This document shows, one piece after another, positions 9,160 through 17,633 of a stretch of DNA of 64,000 bases. The DNA is from CAZJHX01 sp964545715 (GTDB lineage: Bacteria > Myxococcota_A > UBA9042 > GCA-2863065): NCBI GenBank assembly GCA_964545715.1, contig CAZJHX010000008.1, forward strand, positions 62,001-126,000, read 5' to 3'. Within the stretch, counting starts at the first letter, position 1, and every line of letters begins with the position of its first letter. The notes under the pieces were generated by a model. That model saw only the letters and a program-made list of their open reading frames with translations, was not told where the DNA came from and ran no database searches. The position numbers were made by a program, and so were the translations under genes.

Positions 9160-10743
9160 ATGGAAGAGCACGACGCTGACGCCGACCTCATCCCCCAACA
9201 ATTTGGTGACTACACGCTGCTGCAGCGCGTGGGGTCGGGTGGTTTGTCCGAGGTCTGGCGCGCCGTCGTGGCCATGCCGGATGAGGGCGAGCACACCGTT
9301 GCGCTGAAGCGTGTACGGGCGTCGATCGCGCACCTGCACCTCGCAGGCGAGCTTCTGGCGCGTGAGGGGCAGCTGGCGGCCCGTTTGGCGCATCCAAACA
9401 TCGCCCGCATTTTGGACGCGGGCGTCATCGATGGGCGCAACTACATCGCGATGGAGTACGTCGACGGTCACGACCTGTTGGCGATCCTGGTGCAGGCCAC
9501 GCGCCGCAGACGCCGGCTGCCGGCGGCGATGTGTGGACACGTAGCGGTCCAGCTGTGTCGTGCCCTGGAGCACGCGCATCTGGGGCCGGGCGCGGCGGTT
9601 GGTCAGGGGCTTGTGCACCACGACGTCTCGCCTGCCAACGTTCTGATCTCCAACGACGGTGAGGTCAAGCTGACCGACTTCGGGTTGGCCCTGCCCATGA
9701 ACGCGGAAGAGCGCGCGGGGGCCCGAACAGGGGAACGGGCTCGCGGCAACGTGAGCTACATGGCGCCTGAGCTGTTGGATGGCGGACCTCTGGACGGTCG
9801 CGCGGACGTGTTTGCGCTGGGTGTGCTCTTGTACGAGTGCCTGACGCTGCGGCGGCTGTTTCGGGCCGGTACTGACCAAGAGACGACCGAGAACGTACGC
9901 ACGCTTGATGTCGCGGCTGTGTTGCAGAAGGAGCGGAGGTTGCCGGGCTGGGCGCTGTCGATCCTTCGGCGCGCTCTGGAGCGTGATGTGACTCGGCGCT
10001 ATCCGTCCGCGGCGACCCTGAGGGCGGACCTGGAGCGCGTGATGTCCAAGCGCGACCCCACGGACGTGCGACGTCAGATCCGCACATTTGTCGGCGGGCT
10101 ATTCGCGGAAGATCTCAGCCACGCCACCGCCGCGGGCTCTGCAGCGCCCGATCCACACGTAGAGCGAGGGCCCTTCGACCGCAGCTGCGCCGGTCGTATG
10201 TTCGCGCGGTTTGCTCTGGCGCGAGTGCGCGGCAGGATGATGGTGACGCGCAACGGCACGTCGTTGTCGGTGTATTTTCGCGACGGCGTGGTGATCGCGG
10301 GCCGCGACGATGTGCGGGGGCGGGCCATCGATACCGCCCCGCAGCTGACCGAAGTGGTTGTGGACCTGTGGACATGGGACGACGGCACGTACAGCTGGCA
10401 TCCGGACGAGCAGCCTGTGGATGGGGTCATGTGTGCGCTCGACCCGCTGCACCTGGTGGCGGTGGGCCTGCGGGTCGTGCAGGAGAAGGACCTGTTGCGG
10501 TTTTTCAGGCGAGTAGGCAATCCGCGGCTTACACGCGTCGATCGCGATCCGTTCGACCCGACTCGGCTGGGGCTGTCGGCCGCCGACGACGAGCTGCTGA
10601 GGACCTTGAAGTGTCCGGCGGTCACGGCAGGCCACATCATTCGCCAACAGGCCAAGGCAGAGCACGGCACGGTGGTCTATCTGCTGTATTTGATGCTGGA
10701 GACCGGGTTCTTGAGAAAGGCGAAGGGATCGGCTGACTGGTAA
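9160..10743 (+). CDS. Serine/threonine protein kinase with C-terminal accessory domain
   Basis: This 527-residue soluble Hanks-type kinase has a glycine loop VGSGGLSEVW near residue 22, ATP-binding Lys in VALKRV, a catalytic loop HHDVSPANV (His instead of Arg in HRD), DFG in DFGLALP, MAPELLDG and DVFALGVLLYE. HHD usually marks a non-RD kinase that does not need activation-loop phosphorylation. A second domain at about 346-425 (GRMMVTRNGTSLSVYFRDG, then WTWDDGTYSW) resembles PATAN/DUF4388-type signalling domains. There is no transmembrane helix. It is followed by a hairpin with a short T-run. The substrate is unknown. Confidence 0.88.
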   Translation: MEEHDADADLIPQQFGDYTLLQRVGSGGLSEVWRAVVAMPDEGEHTVALKRVRASIAHLHLAGELLAREGQLAARLAHPNIARILDAGVIDGRNYIAMEYVDGHDLLAILVQATRRRRRLPAAMCGHVAVQLCRALEHAHLGPGAAVGQGLVHHDVSPANVLISNDGEVKLTDFGLALPMNAEERAGARTGERARGNVSYMAPELLDGGPLDGRADVFALGVLLYECLTLRRLFRAGTDQETTENVRTLDVAAVLQKERRLPGWALSILRRALERDVTRRYPSAATLRADLERVMSKRDPTDVRRQIRTFVGGLFAEDLSHATAAGSAAPDPHVERGPFDRSCAGRMFARFALARVRGRMMVTRNGTSLSVYFRDGVVIAGRDDVRGRAIDTAPQLTEVVVDLWTWDDGTYSWHPDEQPVDGVMCALDPLHLVAVGLRVVQEKDLLRFFRRVGNPRLTRVDRDPFDPTRLGLSAADDELLRTLKCPAVTAGHIIRQQAKAEHGTVVYLLYLMLETGFLRKAKGSADW

Positions 10744-10777
10744 GTGGCGCTGTCACGGTGATTTCGTGCTAGCCTCG

Positions 10778-10805
10778 CCACCAGAACGTAAGGTCTGGTG
10801 GTTTT
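10778..10805 (+). terminator. Hairpin with short T-run, directly upstream of the next start codon
   Basis: CCACCAGA (10778-10785) pairs perfectly with TCTGGTGG (10794-10801), with an 8-nt loop, and is followed by TTTT. This looks like an intrinsic terminator for the kinase gene. It ends only a few bases before ATG 10809, where a ribosome-binding site would sit, so it could instead hide the start of the esterase gene. Confidence 0.55.
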
Positions 10806-10808
10806 GAG

Positions 10809-11930
10809 ATGGCCCGAAAGCTCGTGTTGCTGCCCCTCTTCTGTGCCCTGGCTTGCTCGCCCGCGGACCCCGCTGCGGACGAGCCTGCTGAAGAGCCGTC
10901 GGTCGATGACACGGCCGTGGTGGACGAACCTTCGGCGACCGGCAATCCCGCGCCGCCCACCGATCCCGTCGATGATCCCGTCGAGCGCACCGACGATCCG
11001 CTGACGCCCCCCGAGGATCCGGTCGAGCCTCCTGAGGACCCGGTCGAGCCGCCCGAGGATCCCGTGGAGCCGCCCGAAGATCCCGTGGAGCCGCCCGAGG
11101 ACCCGGTCCAGGGCGTGTGCATCACCGAGACGGGCGCGGGGCATCACGTGTTTGCCTGCGCGTCGGAGCTGGCATGGGACGTGGAGGTGCCGCCGCAGTG
11201 CGTGGACGGCGGGTGCGGCCTCATCCTGGACATGCACGGGTGGACCATGACCGCCGATAAAGAGGACGCCAACACCACCATGCGGGCGCTCGGTATCGAG
11301 CATGGGTACGTGATCCTGCAGCCGACCGCGCCCGGGATGGCCGGCGGGGCGGCGCTGCCTACGTGGGTGTTTGACCAGCATCCCGCACCGGTTTTTGACG
11401 TGGTGCTGGAGGCGGACGCGCTGTTCGGCATCGACCCCAAGCGCCGGCATTCCATGGGCTTCTCGCAGGGCGGGCACATGACCTGGCGAATGTTGTGCGA
11501 GCACGCAGAGTTCTGGGCGTCGGTGGCGCCGCTGGCGGGCGTGAAGGGCTGCGAGTTTGCCGGGGACGACATGCCGTCGGTAGAGGTCGACGTGCTGGTG
11601 GCGTTTGGCCACAAGGACGCCATCCTGAACTTTGAGGAGAACGGGCAGTGGCAGATCGACCAGATGTTGGCGGGGTGGCCGTTCGGCGCGGGGGAGATCA
11701 TCGAAGAGGCGGCCGGGCATAAGGCGACCCGGTATGTGACTGATTGGGGCACCGTACTGGAGTTCTGGGAGCACGACTATGCGTCGTCGTCGCCGATTCT
11801 GGGCGGGCACTGCTTTCCGGGCAGCGCGGACGTGGATGTGCTGCCGCTGGCCTTCGGTTGCGCGGAATCGGGCACATTTCACCTGGGTGAGCTGGTCATG
11901 GAGTTCTTCCTGGCCCATCCCAAGCCCTGA
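10809..11930 (+). CDS. Lipoprotein esterase of the PHB-depolymerase/feruloyl-esterase type
   Basis: This is a 373-residue alpha/beta-hydrolase lipoprotein. The signal peptide ends FCALAC (Cys16) and is followed by a long Pro/Glu/Asp linker of repeated PEDPVEP units. The catalytic domain has an oxyanion-region HG (LDMHGW), nucleophile GFSQGG, a likely acid in AFGHKD and a likely His in GGHCFPG. This matches LpqC-like secreted esterases acting on polyester or acyl-sugar substrates; the actual substrate is unknown. The lipobox predicts anchoring in a membrane leaflet. No Shine-Dalgarno sequence is evident because a hairpin occupies that position. Confidence 0.82.
   Translation: MARKLVLLPLFCALACSPADPAADEPAEEPSVDDTAVVDEPSATGNPAPPTDPVDDPVERTDDPLTPPEDPVEPPEDPVEPPEDPVEPPEDPVEPPEDPVQGVCITETGAGHHVFACASELAWDVEVPPQCVDGGCGLILDMHGWTMTADKEDANTTMRALGIEHGYVILQPTAPGMAGGAALPTWVFDQHPAPVFDVVLEADALFGIDPKRRHSMGFSQGGHMTWRMLCEHAEFWASVAPLAGVKGCEFAGDDMPSVEVDVLVAFGHKDAILNFEENGQWQIDQMLAGWPFGAGEIIEEAAGHKATRYVTDWGTVLEFWEHDYASSSPILGGHCFPGSADVDVLPLAFGCAESGTFHLGELVMEFFLAHPKP
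11006..11110 (+). repeat. 21-bp coding repeat, about five units
   Basis: Tandem units encode VEPPEDP as a rigid acidic proline linker between the lipid anchor and the esterase domain. Units differ mainly at third positions (gat/gac, gtc/gtg), so this is an expanded but ageing repeat. Copy number may vary between strains. Confidence 0.8.
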
Positions 11931-12029
11931 CGTCCCGGCAAAGTCCTTGCAAATCGCGGGCTCACAATGGTTGAATCCGTCGATCCGGGTTGCTGATGTG
12001 AGTGTTGTTGGGTTGTTCCGAGGGGTTTT

Positions 12030-15000
12030 ATGTTGCGTCGCGTTGTACTGCCGATTCTCAGTTGTTTTCTTGTACTGAGTTGCTGTCCCGACGGTGAGGA
12101 CGGCTTCCAGGTCGGCGATACCGCGCTGATCGTCGTCACTCCCGACCCCATCTCCTTCTCCTCTGTCGGCATCGGCGACTCTGACGTCATCCAGGTCGAG
12201 ATCCGCAACTCCCTGGACGCGCGTGGCGACCTGGACATCGAGTCCGTAGTGCTGCGCAACGCGACCGCCGATCTCTCCATCAACCAGCCGACTGAGACGC
12301 TGCTGAAGCCCGGCGAGTCCACCTTCATGCAGGTGACGTACTCCCCGACCGACGAGCTGGCCGACGGTGGCGAGTTGGTGATCGACTACTACCGCGCCAA
12401 GACGCCCAAGGTGGTCAAGATCACCACGCTGGCCCAGGTCGGCACACTGACGATCGACCCCAACCCGATCAACTTCGGCGAGACCATGGGCGGCACGCCG
12501 TCCGTGAAGAACGTCAAGGTCGTCAACAACGGCTCCAAATCGGTGGACGTGGGCGTGACCGCGATGGCGTTCGACGGCTCCGCGGATTTCCAGGTCATCG
12601 GTGTGTACGAGCTGGCTGACGGTGCGTGCGCGGGCTATTCGGTCGACACCGAGAAGGCGCCCGGCTACAACCTGGCCATCGGCGACGGGTACTGCGTCGA
12701 CGTGCAATACGTGCCCTCCAACGGCGGCAGTGACGTCGGCAAGCTGCAGGTCTTCCCCCCGGCGGAGCCCGGTGTGGGGCAGCTGGACGAGATCGCGGCG
12801 GCGCAGGTGATCGGTGTGGAGGTCGGCCCCGAGATCGACTTCGAGCCGTCCGCGCAGATCGACTTCGGCGCCGTGGGCATCGGCGAGGAGAAGGTCGTCC
12901 AGTTTGGTATCTCCAACGACGGCGCTCAGCAGGATCTAATCATCGAGTCCGTGACCAAGGGCGAGAACCTGGGCGAGGCCTTCGCCGATGTGGAGGTCCT
13001 CACAGCTGTCCCCGCGGGCACCGCCATCGCGCCGGGCGCCGATCCGCTCGTCATCGAGGTGCGCTTTGCGCCCACGACCAACCATATCAACACCTTTAAC
13101 CCGCTCGGCTATATCAACGTGGTCAGCAACGACTCCGACGAGGGCACCGCGCCCGTGACGGTCTTTGGCCAGGTCGCCTCCCCCGAGCTGCAGGTCAACC
13201 CGCCCGAGCTGCTGGACTTCGGCGTGTGCGCGCTGGAGTTCCCCAAGAAGGCGCCGCTGCACTTCACGAACACGGGCAGCGTCAAGGTCATCATCAGCGA
13301 GCTGTCCATCTCCAAGAACAGCACGGCTGACGAGTTTGAGATCCTGAACATGCCGGCGCTGCCGTTGGAGATCGAGGCCGGCGGGCACTTCCAGCTGGAC
13401 ATGCAGTTTACCAACCACGGCGGTGGCATCGGCGAGCAGGTCTGGGGTGAGGTCGCCTTTACCAGCAACGATCCCAACGCGCCCACCATCGAGCAGCTGC
13501 GCGCCGTTCGCGCCGACACGCCCGAGTGCAAGATCAAGCTGCACCCGCCCATCCTCAACTATGGGACGGTGTCTTACGGCAAGAAGAAGAGCCTGATCAT
13601 GAACATCGAGAACGTCGGCTCGGCGCCGTGCTCGTGGAAGAACGCGACGCTGCGCGACGGCGTCGATTTCCTGGGCGTCTTCCAGGCGTGTCCCGAGTCG
13701 TCACCGACCGGCGCCAGCGCCAACTTCAAGATTCTCTCTACCCCGCCCGGGTTCCAGAACGGCATGCTTCCGGGGCAGACCTACCCGCTTGAGATCATGT
13801 TCGCGCCGGAGGCCTCCGGTTGGTTCCCGCTGCCCGATGAGCTGGCTGAGATATCCAAGCTTGTCGCGGCCGTGCAGATCGAGGTCTATGACTTCGCCAA
13901 CCTTGTCGGGGGCGATCCCAAGGTGGTCAAAGCGCCGCTGCCTGACTCGGAAGGCAACCTGCCCTGCAATCTGACCGGGCAGAGCGGCAAGGCGCACCTC
14001 GAGGCGATCCCGGGTGAGGTCGACTTCGGCGTCACCACCGTGGGTTGCCACTCCCAGACGGTCACCGTCACGCTGTACAACACGGGCGTCGCCCCGCTCT
14101 CCATCTGCGACATCAAGCTCGAGGGCTGCACGCCGGAGTTCAAGCTGAAGTCCGTGCCGCCCATTCCGGTCTGCGTGGACGGCAACGGCACCGACGGTCT
14201 GGTCCTGAAGAAGGGCACGCCGCAGAAGTTGGAGGTCGTGTACGCGCCGCAGGATCTGACCGACGACGGCTGCACGCTGGCCGTGTACGAGGGCGCCGAT
14301 GTGCCGTCCGTGACCGTGCCGCTGTACGGCTCGGGCACCTACGACGACGAGCAGACCGACGTGTTCACGCAGCTGTCCGGCCAGATGGTCGACGTGCTCT
14401 TCGTCGTCGACAACTCGGGCTCGATGGGCGACGAGCAGGACAGCCTGGCGGCCAACTTCCAGTCGTTTACGGCCTCCGCGCAGACCTGGGACACGGACTA
14501 CCACATCGGCGTGATCACCACGGACATGGAGTCCAACAACTCGATGGCCGCCAAGCTGATGGGGCCCGACGATAAAGGCGAGAGCGACCCGCGCTTCGTG
14601 CTCACGGAAAATGTCGGTGACTTCAAAACCAACGTGAAGGTCGGCGACTGGGGCTCCGGCACCGAGCAGGGGCTCGTCGCCGCGCAGAAGGCGCTGTCCG
14701 CCCCGCTGATCAGCATGGTCAAGCCGCTGACGGAGTGCAACGACACGTCCGAGTGCCCGGACGGTGCGGACTGCGTGTCCTCGGTCCTCGACAAGGGCAA
14801 GAAGTACTGCGGCGGCTACAACATGGAGTTCCTGCGCGAGGACGCCACCCTGGAGATCGTCTTCGTCAGCGACGAGGAGGATCAGTCCGACGCCGACCTG
14901 AACTTCTACGTGGACTTCTTCAAGAGCATCAAGGGCTTCGCCAACGAGAACCTCTTCCACGCGCACGCCATCGTCGGCAAATCGGGAGGCTGCGACGGTC

Positions 15001-15326
15001 CCGGCGGCTCAGCGGCGGACGGCCAGCGCTATCGCTACGTGGCTCAGGAGACCGGCGGTAAGTTCCACAACATCTGTGATTCCAACTGGGCCCAGAAGCT
15101 GCAGGACATCGGCAGCATCGCCTTTGGCCTCAAGGTGCAGTTTTTCCTGACGCGGCCGGCCATCCCGGGCACCGTCGACGTCAAGATCGACGGTCAGCCC
15201 TGCAACGAGGGCTGGGAGTACCAGGCCGACGTCAACGCGGTGAAGTTTGATGAAAACGGCGCCTGTATGCCGCAGGAGAGCCAGAAGATCGAGATTCACT
15301 ACGAAGTGATGTGCTTCAAAGAGTAG
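12030..15326 (+). CDS. Large lipoprotein with choice-of-anchor-D repeats and a von Willebrand factor A domain
   Basis: This is 1098 residues, starting at ATG 12030 with AGGGG four bases upstream. The signal peptide ends LVLSC (Cys18). Several Ig-like choice-of-anchor-D repeats follow (DPNPINFGE, SAQIDFGAV, NPPELLDFGV, HPPILNYGTV, IPGEVDFGVTT). A vWA domain occupies about 785-1050, with MIDAS motif DNSGSMGDE and acidic VSDEEDQSD. The C-terminus ends IHYEVMCFKE. The architecture suggests a surface metal-dependent adhesion or binding protein; the ligand is unknown. It shares choice-of-anchor modules with the 1-7515 array but lacks their acidic C-terminal domain. Confidence 0.87.
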   Translation: MLRRVVLPILSCFLVLSCCPDGEDGFQVGDTALIVVTPDPISFSSVGIGDSDVIQVEIRNSLDARGDLDIESVVLRNATADLSINQPTETLLKPGESTFMQVTYSPTDELADGGELVIDYYRAKTPKVVKITTLAQVGTLTIDPNPINFGETMGGTPSVKNVKVVNNGSKSVDVGVTAMAFDGSADFQVIGVYELADGACAGYSVDTEKAPGYNLAIGDGYCVDVQYVPSNGGSDVGKLQVFPPAEPGVGQLDEIAAAQVIGVEVGPEIDFEPSAQIDFGAVGIGEEKVVQFGISNDGAQQDLIIESVTKGENLGEAFADVEVLTAVPAGTAIAPGADPLVIEVRFAPTTNHINTFNPLGYINVVSNDSDEGTAPVTVFGQVASPELQVNPPELLDFGVCALEFPKKAPLHFTNTGSVKVIISELSISKNSTADEFEILNMPALPLEIEAGGHFQLDMQFTNHGGGIGEQVWGEVAFTSNDPNAPTIEQLRAVRADTPECKIKLHPPILNYGTVSYGKKKSLIMNIENVGSAPCSWKNATLRDGVDFLGVFQACPESSPTGASANFKILSTPPGFQNGMLPGQTYPLEIMFAPEASGWFPLPDELAEISKLVAAVQIEVYDFANLVGGDPKVVKAPLPDSEGNLPCNLTGQSGKAHLEAIPGEVDFGVTTVGCHSQTVTVTLYNTGVAPLSICDIKLEGCTPEFKLKSVPPIPVCVDGNGTDGLVLKKGTPQKLEVVYAPQDLTDDGCTLAVYEGADVPSVTVPLYGSGTYDDEQTDVFTQLSGQMVDVLFVVDNSGSMGDEQDSLAANFQSFTASAQTWDTDYHIGVITTDMESNNSMAAKLMGPDDKGESDPRFVLTENVGDFKTNVKVGDWGSGTEQGLVAAQKALSAPLISMVKPLTECNDTSECPDGADCVSSVLDKGKKYCGGYNMEFLREDATLEIVFVSDEEDQSDADLNFYVDFFKSIKGFANENLFHAHAIVGKSGGCDGPGGSAADGQRYRYVAQETGGKFHNICDSNWAQKLQDIGSIAFGLKVQFFLTRPAIPGTVDVKIDGQPCNEGWEYQADVNAVKFDENGACMPQESQKIEIHYEVMCFKE

Positions 15327-15363
15327 CCGCTCTCCACGTTACCCCCCGCGGCATCCTGCCGCG

Positions 15364-15384
15364 CCGCCCCTCAGGGGCGGTAGG
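15364..15384 (+). repeat. REP-like hairpin copy 1 (cut by the N gap)
   Basis: CCGCCCC, loop TCA, GGGGCGG form a perfect 7-bp stem, followed by TAGG and then the N run. The sequence matches the copy at 15452-15472 with one difference in the loop. GTAG at 15380-15383 directly precedes the gap. Confidence 0.65.
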
Positions 15385-15451
15385 NNNNNNNNNNGTTTGT
15401 GCTCAAACGCCTCCCGGCCCCCCCGTTCCCCCCCCGGGGCCGCGGGCGGGC

Positions 15452-15491
15452 CCGCCCCTCCGGGGCGGTAGGCGGCCGCTCCTGCGGCCGC
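15452..15491 (+). repeat. REP-like hairpin copy 2 plus GTAG-led palindrome
   Basis: CCGCCCC, loop TCC, GGGGCGG (15452-15468) leads into GTAG (15468-15471), followed directly by GCGGCCGC, loop TCCT, GCGGCCGC (15472-15491). GTAG followed by a palindrome is the hallmark of bacterial REP elements. The arms are NotI sites, so a cloning linker cannot be fully excluded. Confidence 0.55.
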
Positions 15492-15520
15492 AGGCTAGCC
15501 GTGCCTCAGTTGTTCGTTCC

Positions 15521-16294
15521 TTAGACGAGGCCGCCGAGCTCCTTCACGACCGGGAAGGAGCGCCGATGGATCGGCAACAACCCCAGCTTCTGAATCGCGG
15601 CCTTGTGCTGCGGTACCGGATACCCTTTGTGCTTGGCAAACCCGTAGCCCGGGTAGCGCAGCTCCATGTTGACCATCATGCGATCGCGCGTGGTCTTGGC
15701 CAGAATTGAGGCCGCCGCGATGGACAGGCTCTTGGAGTCGCCCTTGATGATCCCTTGCTGCGGCTGCGGCACCACCGGCACCGTGCGGGCGTCCACCAGC
15801 AGCGACTGTGGACACGGCTGCAGCCCCTCGACCGCGCGGCGCATGGCCAGCAGGCCGGCGTGGTAGATGTTGATCTCGTCGATCTCCGTATTGGAGACCT
15901 CGCCGATGGCCCACGCGACGGCCTTCTCCTTGATGACCACCGCCAGCTTGTCGCGCGTCTCGGGGTCCAGCTTCTTGGAGTCGTCCACGTGCCGGATCTT
16001 CAGGCCCACCGGCAGGATGACGGCCGCGGCGACCACCGGCCCCGCCAAAGGCGACATGCCGGCTTCGTCCACACCCGCCACATGCGTGATGCCCTGGTCC
16101 CACAGCGCGCGCTCAAACTTCAAGACGCGCGCGAGCCGCTGACCCTCCGCCCGGTTCTTGCGGCGGCGCTTTCCGACGGCTTTCAGCACCGCCTGTACGC
16201 CCGCTCTTGGATCGGCACGCAGCTCCCGCTCCAGTGCCGAGGGCAGGGCGCGTCCCTCTGTCACGTACAAGCGCCGGAGCTCGGCCAGCTTCAC
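15521..16294 (-). CDS. rnhB: Ribonuclease HII (variant GRG motif)
   Basis: This 257-residue enzyme is predicted to remove ribonucleotides and RNA from RNA-DNA hybrids. The start is GTG 16294, overlapping the nadA stop as GTGA. Catalytic acids are all visible: Asp and Glu in VDEAG, Asp in LLVDA, Asp in KTTRDRMM. Family blocks DSKKLD, IAAASILAKT, YPGYGFAKHKGYP and HRRSF are present. Unusually, the conserved DEAGRGP block reads DEAGMSP, so the GRG motif that reads the RNA-DNA junction is replaced. It is the last gene of a five-gene operon. The family is secure; altered specificity is inference. Confidence 0.88.
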   Translation of the reverse strand: MKLAELRRLYVTEGRALPSALERELRADPRAGVQAVLKAVGKRRRKNRAEGQRLARVLKFERALWDQGITHVAGVDEAGMSPLAGPVVAAAVILPVGLKIRHVDDSKKLDPETRDKLAVVIKEKAVAWAIGEVSNTEIDEINIYHAGLLAMRRAVEGLQPCPQSLLVDARTVPVVPQPQQGIIKGDSKSLSIAAASILAKTTRDRMMVNMELRYPGYGFAKHKGYPVPQHKAAIQKLGLLPIHRRSFPVVKELGGLV

Positions 16295-17631
16295 GCCTCG
16301 GTGACCTCGATCATGCGCTCCAGCGACAGGCGCGCGTACTTGACGATCTCCGCCCGATCGGCAGGCTTCAGCCGCTCTCGCCAGCCGCTGCGCTCGTTGA
16401 CGGAGTCGCCCGGCAGCACGCGGTTCAGGTCCGGCGCCTCACCCTTGCGCAGCAGGTCCAAAATCGCCACCAGGTGCGGCGGATCGTTGCGGCTCATCGT
16501 CGCGCAGCCGCAGCCCATCGACGCCAGCGCCGGGTCGGGCACGTCCGCCATGTTCACCACCTTGACGCCGCGTCGCTCCGCCTGCTCGCGGGCGTTCAGC
16601 ACAAAGTGGCCTTCGGTGGCCACCGCAAAGCGGTCGCCGGGCTTGCCGTCCGCGATGGCGTCCCACAAGAAGCGCGTCGACCCGCTGCCGTCGGCGAGAT
16701 CGACCACGCTCTTGGGGCACTCGGGGTGCACGATGACCGTGTAGCCCTGACCCTTCCAATACGTGACATGCTCCGGCTTGAACACCGTGTGCACGCCGCA
16801 AAAGCCGCCCCACAGAATCATGTCCGAGCGGTCTATTTGAGCCTGATGATCCGCGTCCAGATCCGCCCAGGTGCACCCCAGTCGCTCCTGAGGTCCCGGC
16901 CAGATCGACAGCTGATCGGGCCGCATGCCCAGCCGAGTGGCTGTGTTCTCGCCCAGGTGCCGGTCGGGGATAAAGAAGATCTTCTTGCCCTGCTTGCGGG
17001 CCCACTCGACCACCGCCGGCGCGTTGCTGCTGGTACACACCGCGCCGCCTGTGCGGCCGGCGATGGCCTTGATGCGCCCGCTGGTGTTCATGTACGCGAC
17101 CACCAGCAGGTCGTCCCCATAACGCTGCTGCAGATCGTCAAAGGCCGGCTCCACCATGTGGTCCTTGGCCATCATCTCCATCGTGCAGCCGCTGCGCGGG
17201 TTGGTGATGTAGACGTCTTGATCCTCGGCCGCCAGAATCGCGATCGACTCCGCCATGAAGTGCACGGCGCTCTCCACGAACAGCTTCGTTTCCGGCCGCC
17301 GTCGTGTCTGCAGGGCCAGCGCATACGAGTCCGCGATGTGCCCGCCGTAGCGCTCCACCACCTTCACGATCTCGCCGCCCATGTAGTAGTGCGCCAGCAG
17401 GATCAGCGAGTCGCCAAAGTGCGCCAGCGCCGGCTTCATGTACCGATCCATCCACGGTAGCACCGTCCCCGGCAGCCGGTCTGGCAGCGCCAGGTACTCT
17501 TCGGCGTACGGCTTGAACTCCTCCTGATACCAGTCCAACGGCAGGTCGGTCTGGCAGATGGGGATGTCCGGCTGGATCTCGATGCCGCTCGGTCGGTAGG
17601 ACCGGTCTACGTCAACATTCTTGTAGGTCAT
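16291..17631 (-). CDS. nadA: Quinolinate synthase
   Basis: This 446-residue enzyme condenses iminoaspartate with dihydroxyacetone phosphate to quinolinate in NAD biosynthesis, using a 4Fe-4S cluster. Family motifs include LILLAHYYMGGEI, FVESAVHFMAES, NPRSGCTMEMMA, VAYMNTSGRIKA, CTSSNAPAV, FIPDRHLGEN, HPECPKSVVDLAD, GSTRF and a C-terminal MGCGCATM cysteine pair. It is longer than the common 300-370-residue form, mainly at both ends. The start ATG 17631 lies 2 bp after the upstream gene's stop, and its stop overlaps rnhB. No nadB or nadC is adjacent. Confidence 0.92.
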   Translation of the reverse strand: MTYKNVDVDRSYRPSGIEIQPDIPICQTDLPLDWYQEEFKPYAEEYLALPDRLPGTVLPWMDRYMKPALAHFGDSLILLAHYYMGGEIVKVVERYGGHIADSYALALQTRRRPETKLFVESAVHFMAESIAILAAEDQDVYITNPRSGCTMEMMAKDHMVEPAFDDLQQRYGDDLLVVAYMNTSGRIKAIAGRTGGAVCTSSNAPAVVEWARKQGKKIFFIPDRHLGENTATRLGMRPDQLSIWPGPQERLGCTWADLDADHQAQIDRSDMILWGGFCGVHTVFKPEHVTYWKGQGYTVIVHPECPKSVVDLADGSGSTRFLWDAIADGKPGDRFAVATEGHFVLNAREQAERRGVKVVNMADVPDPALASMGCGCATMSRNDPPHLVAILDLLRKGEAPDLNRVLPGDSVNERSGWRERLKPADRAEIVKYARLSLERMIEVTEA

Positions 17632-17633
17632 GG

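Larger units (their letters stand above)
15327..15520. other. Intergenic region with assembly gap and GC-rich hairpins
   Basis: This is the gap between two convergent genes. It contains 10 N at 15385-15394 and three strong hairpins. Nothing protein-coding is supported. The flanks of the N run share a near-identical hairpin, which is the probable cause of the assembly break. Confidence 0.9.

Noticed and set aside
10677..12707. Long minus-strand frame crossing three plus-strand genes
   Set aside because: It runs opposite kinase, esterase and vWA lipoprotein genes with recognised motifs. The translation is low in conserved features.
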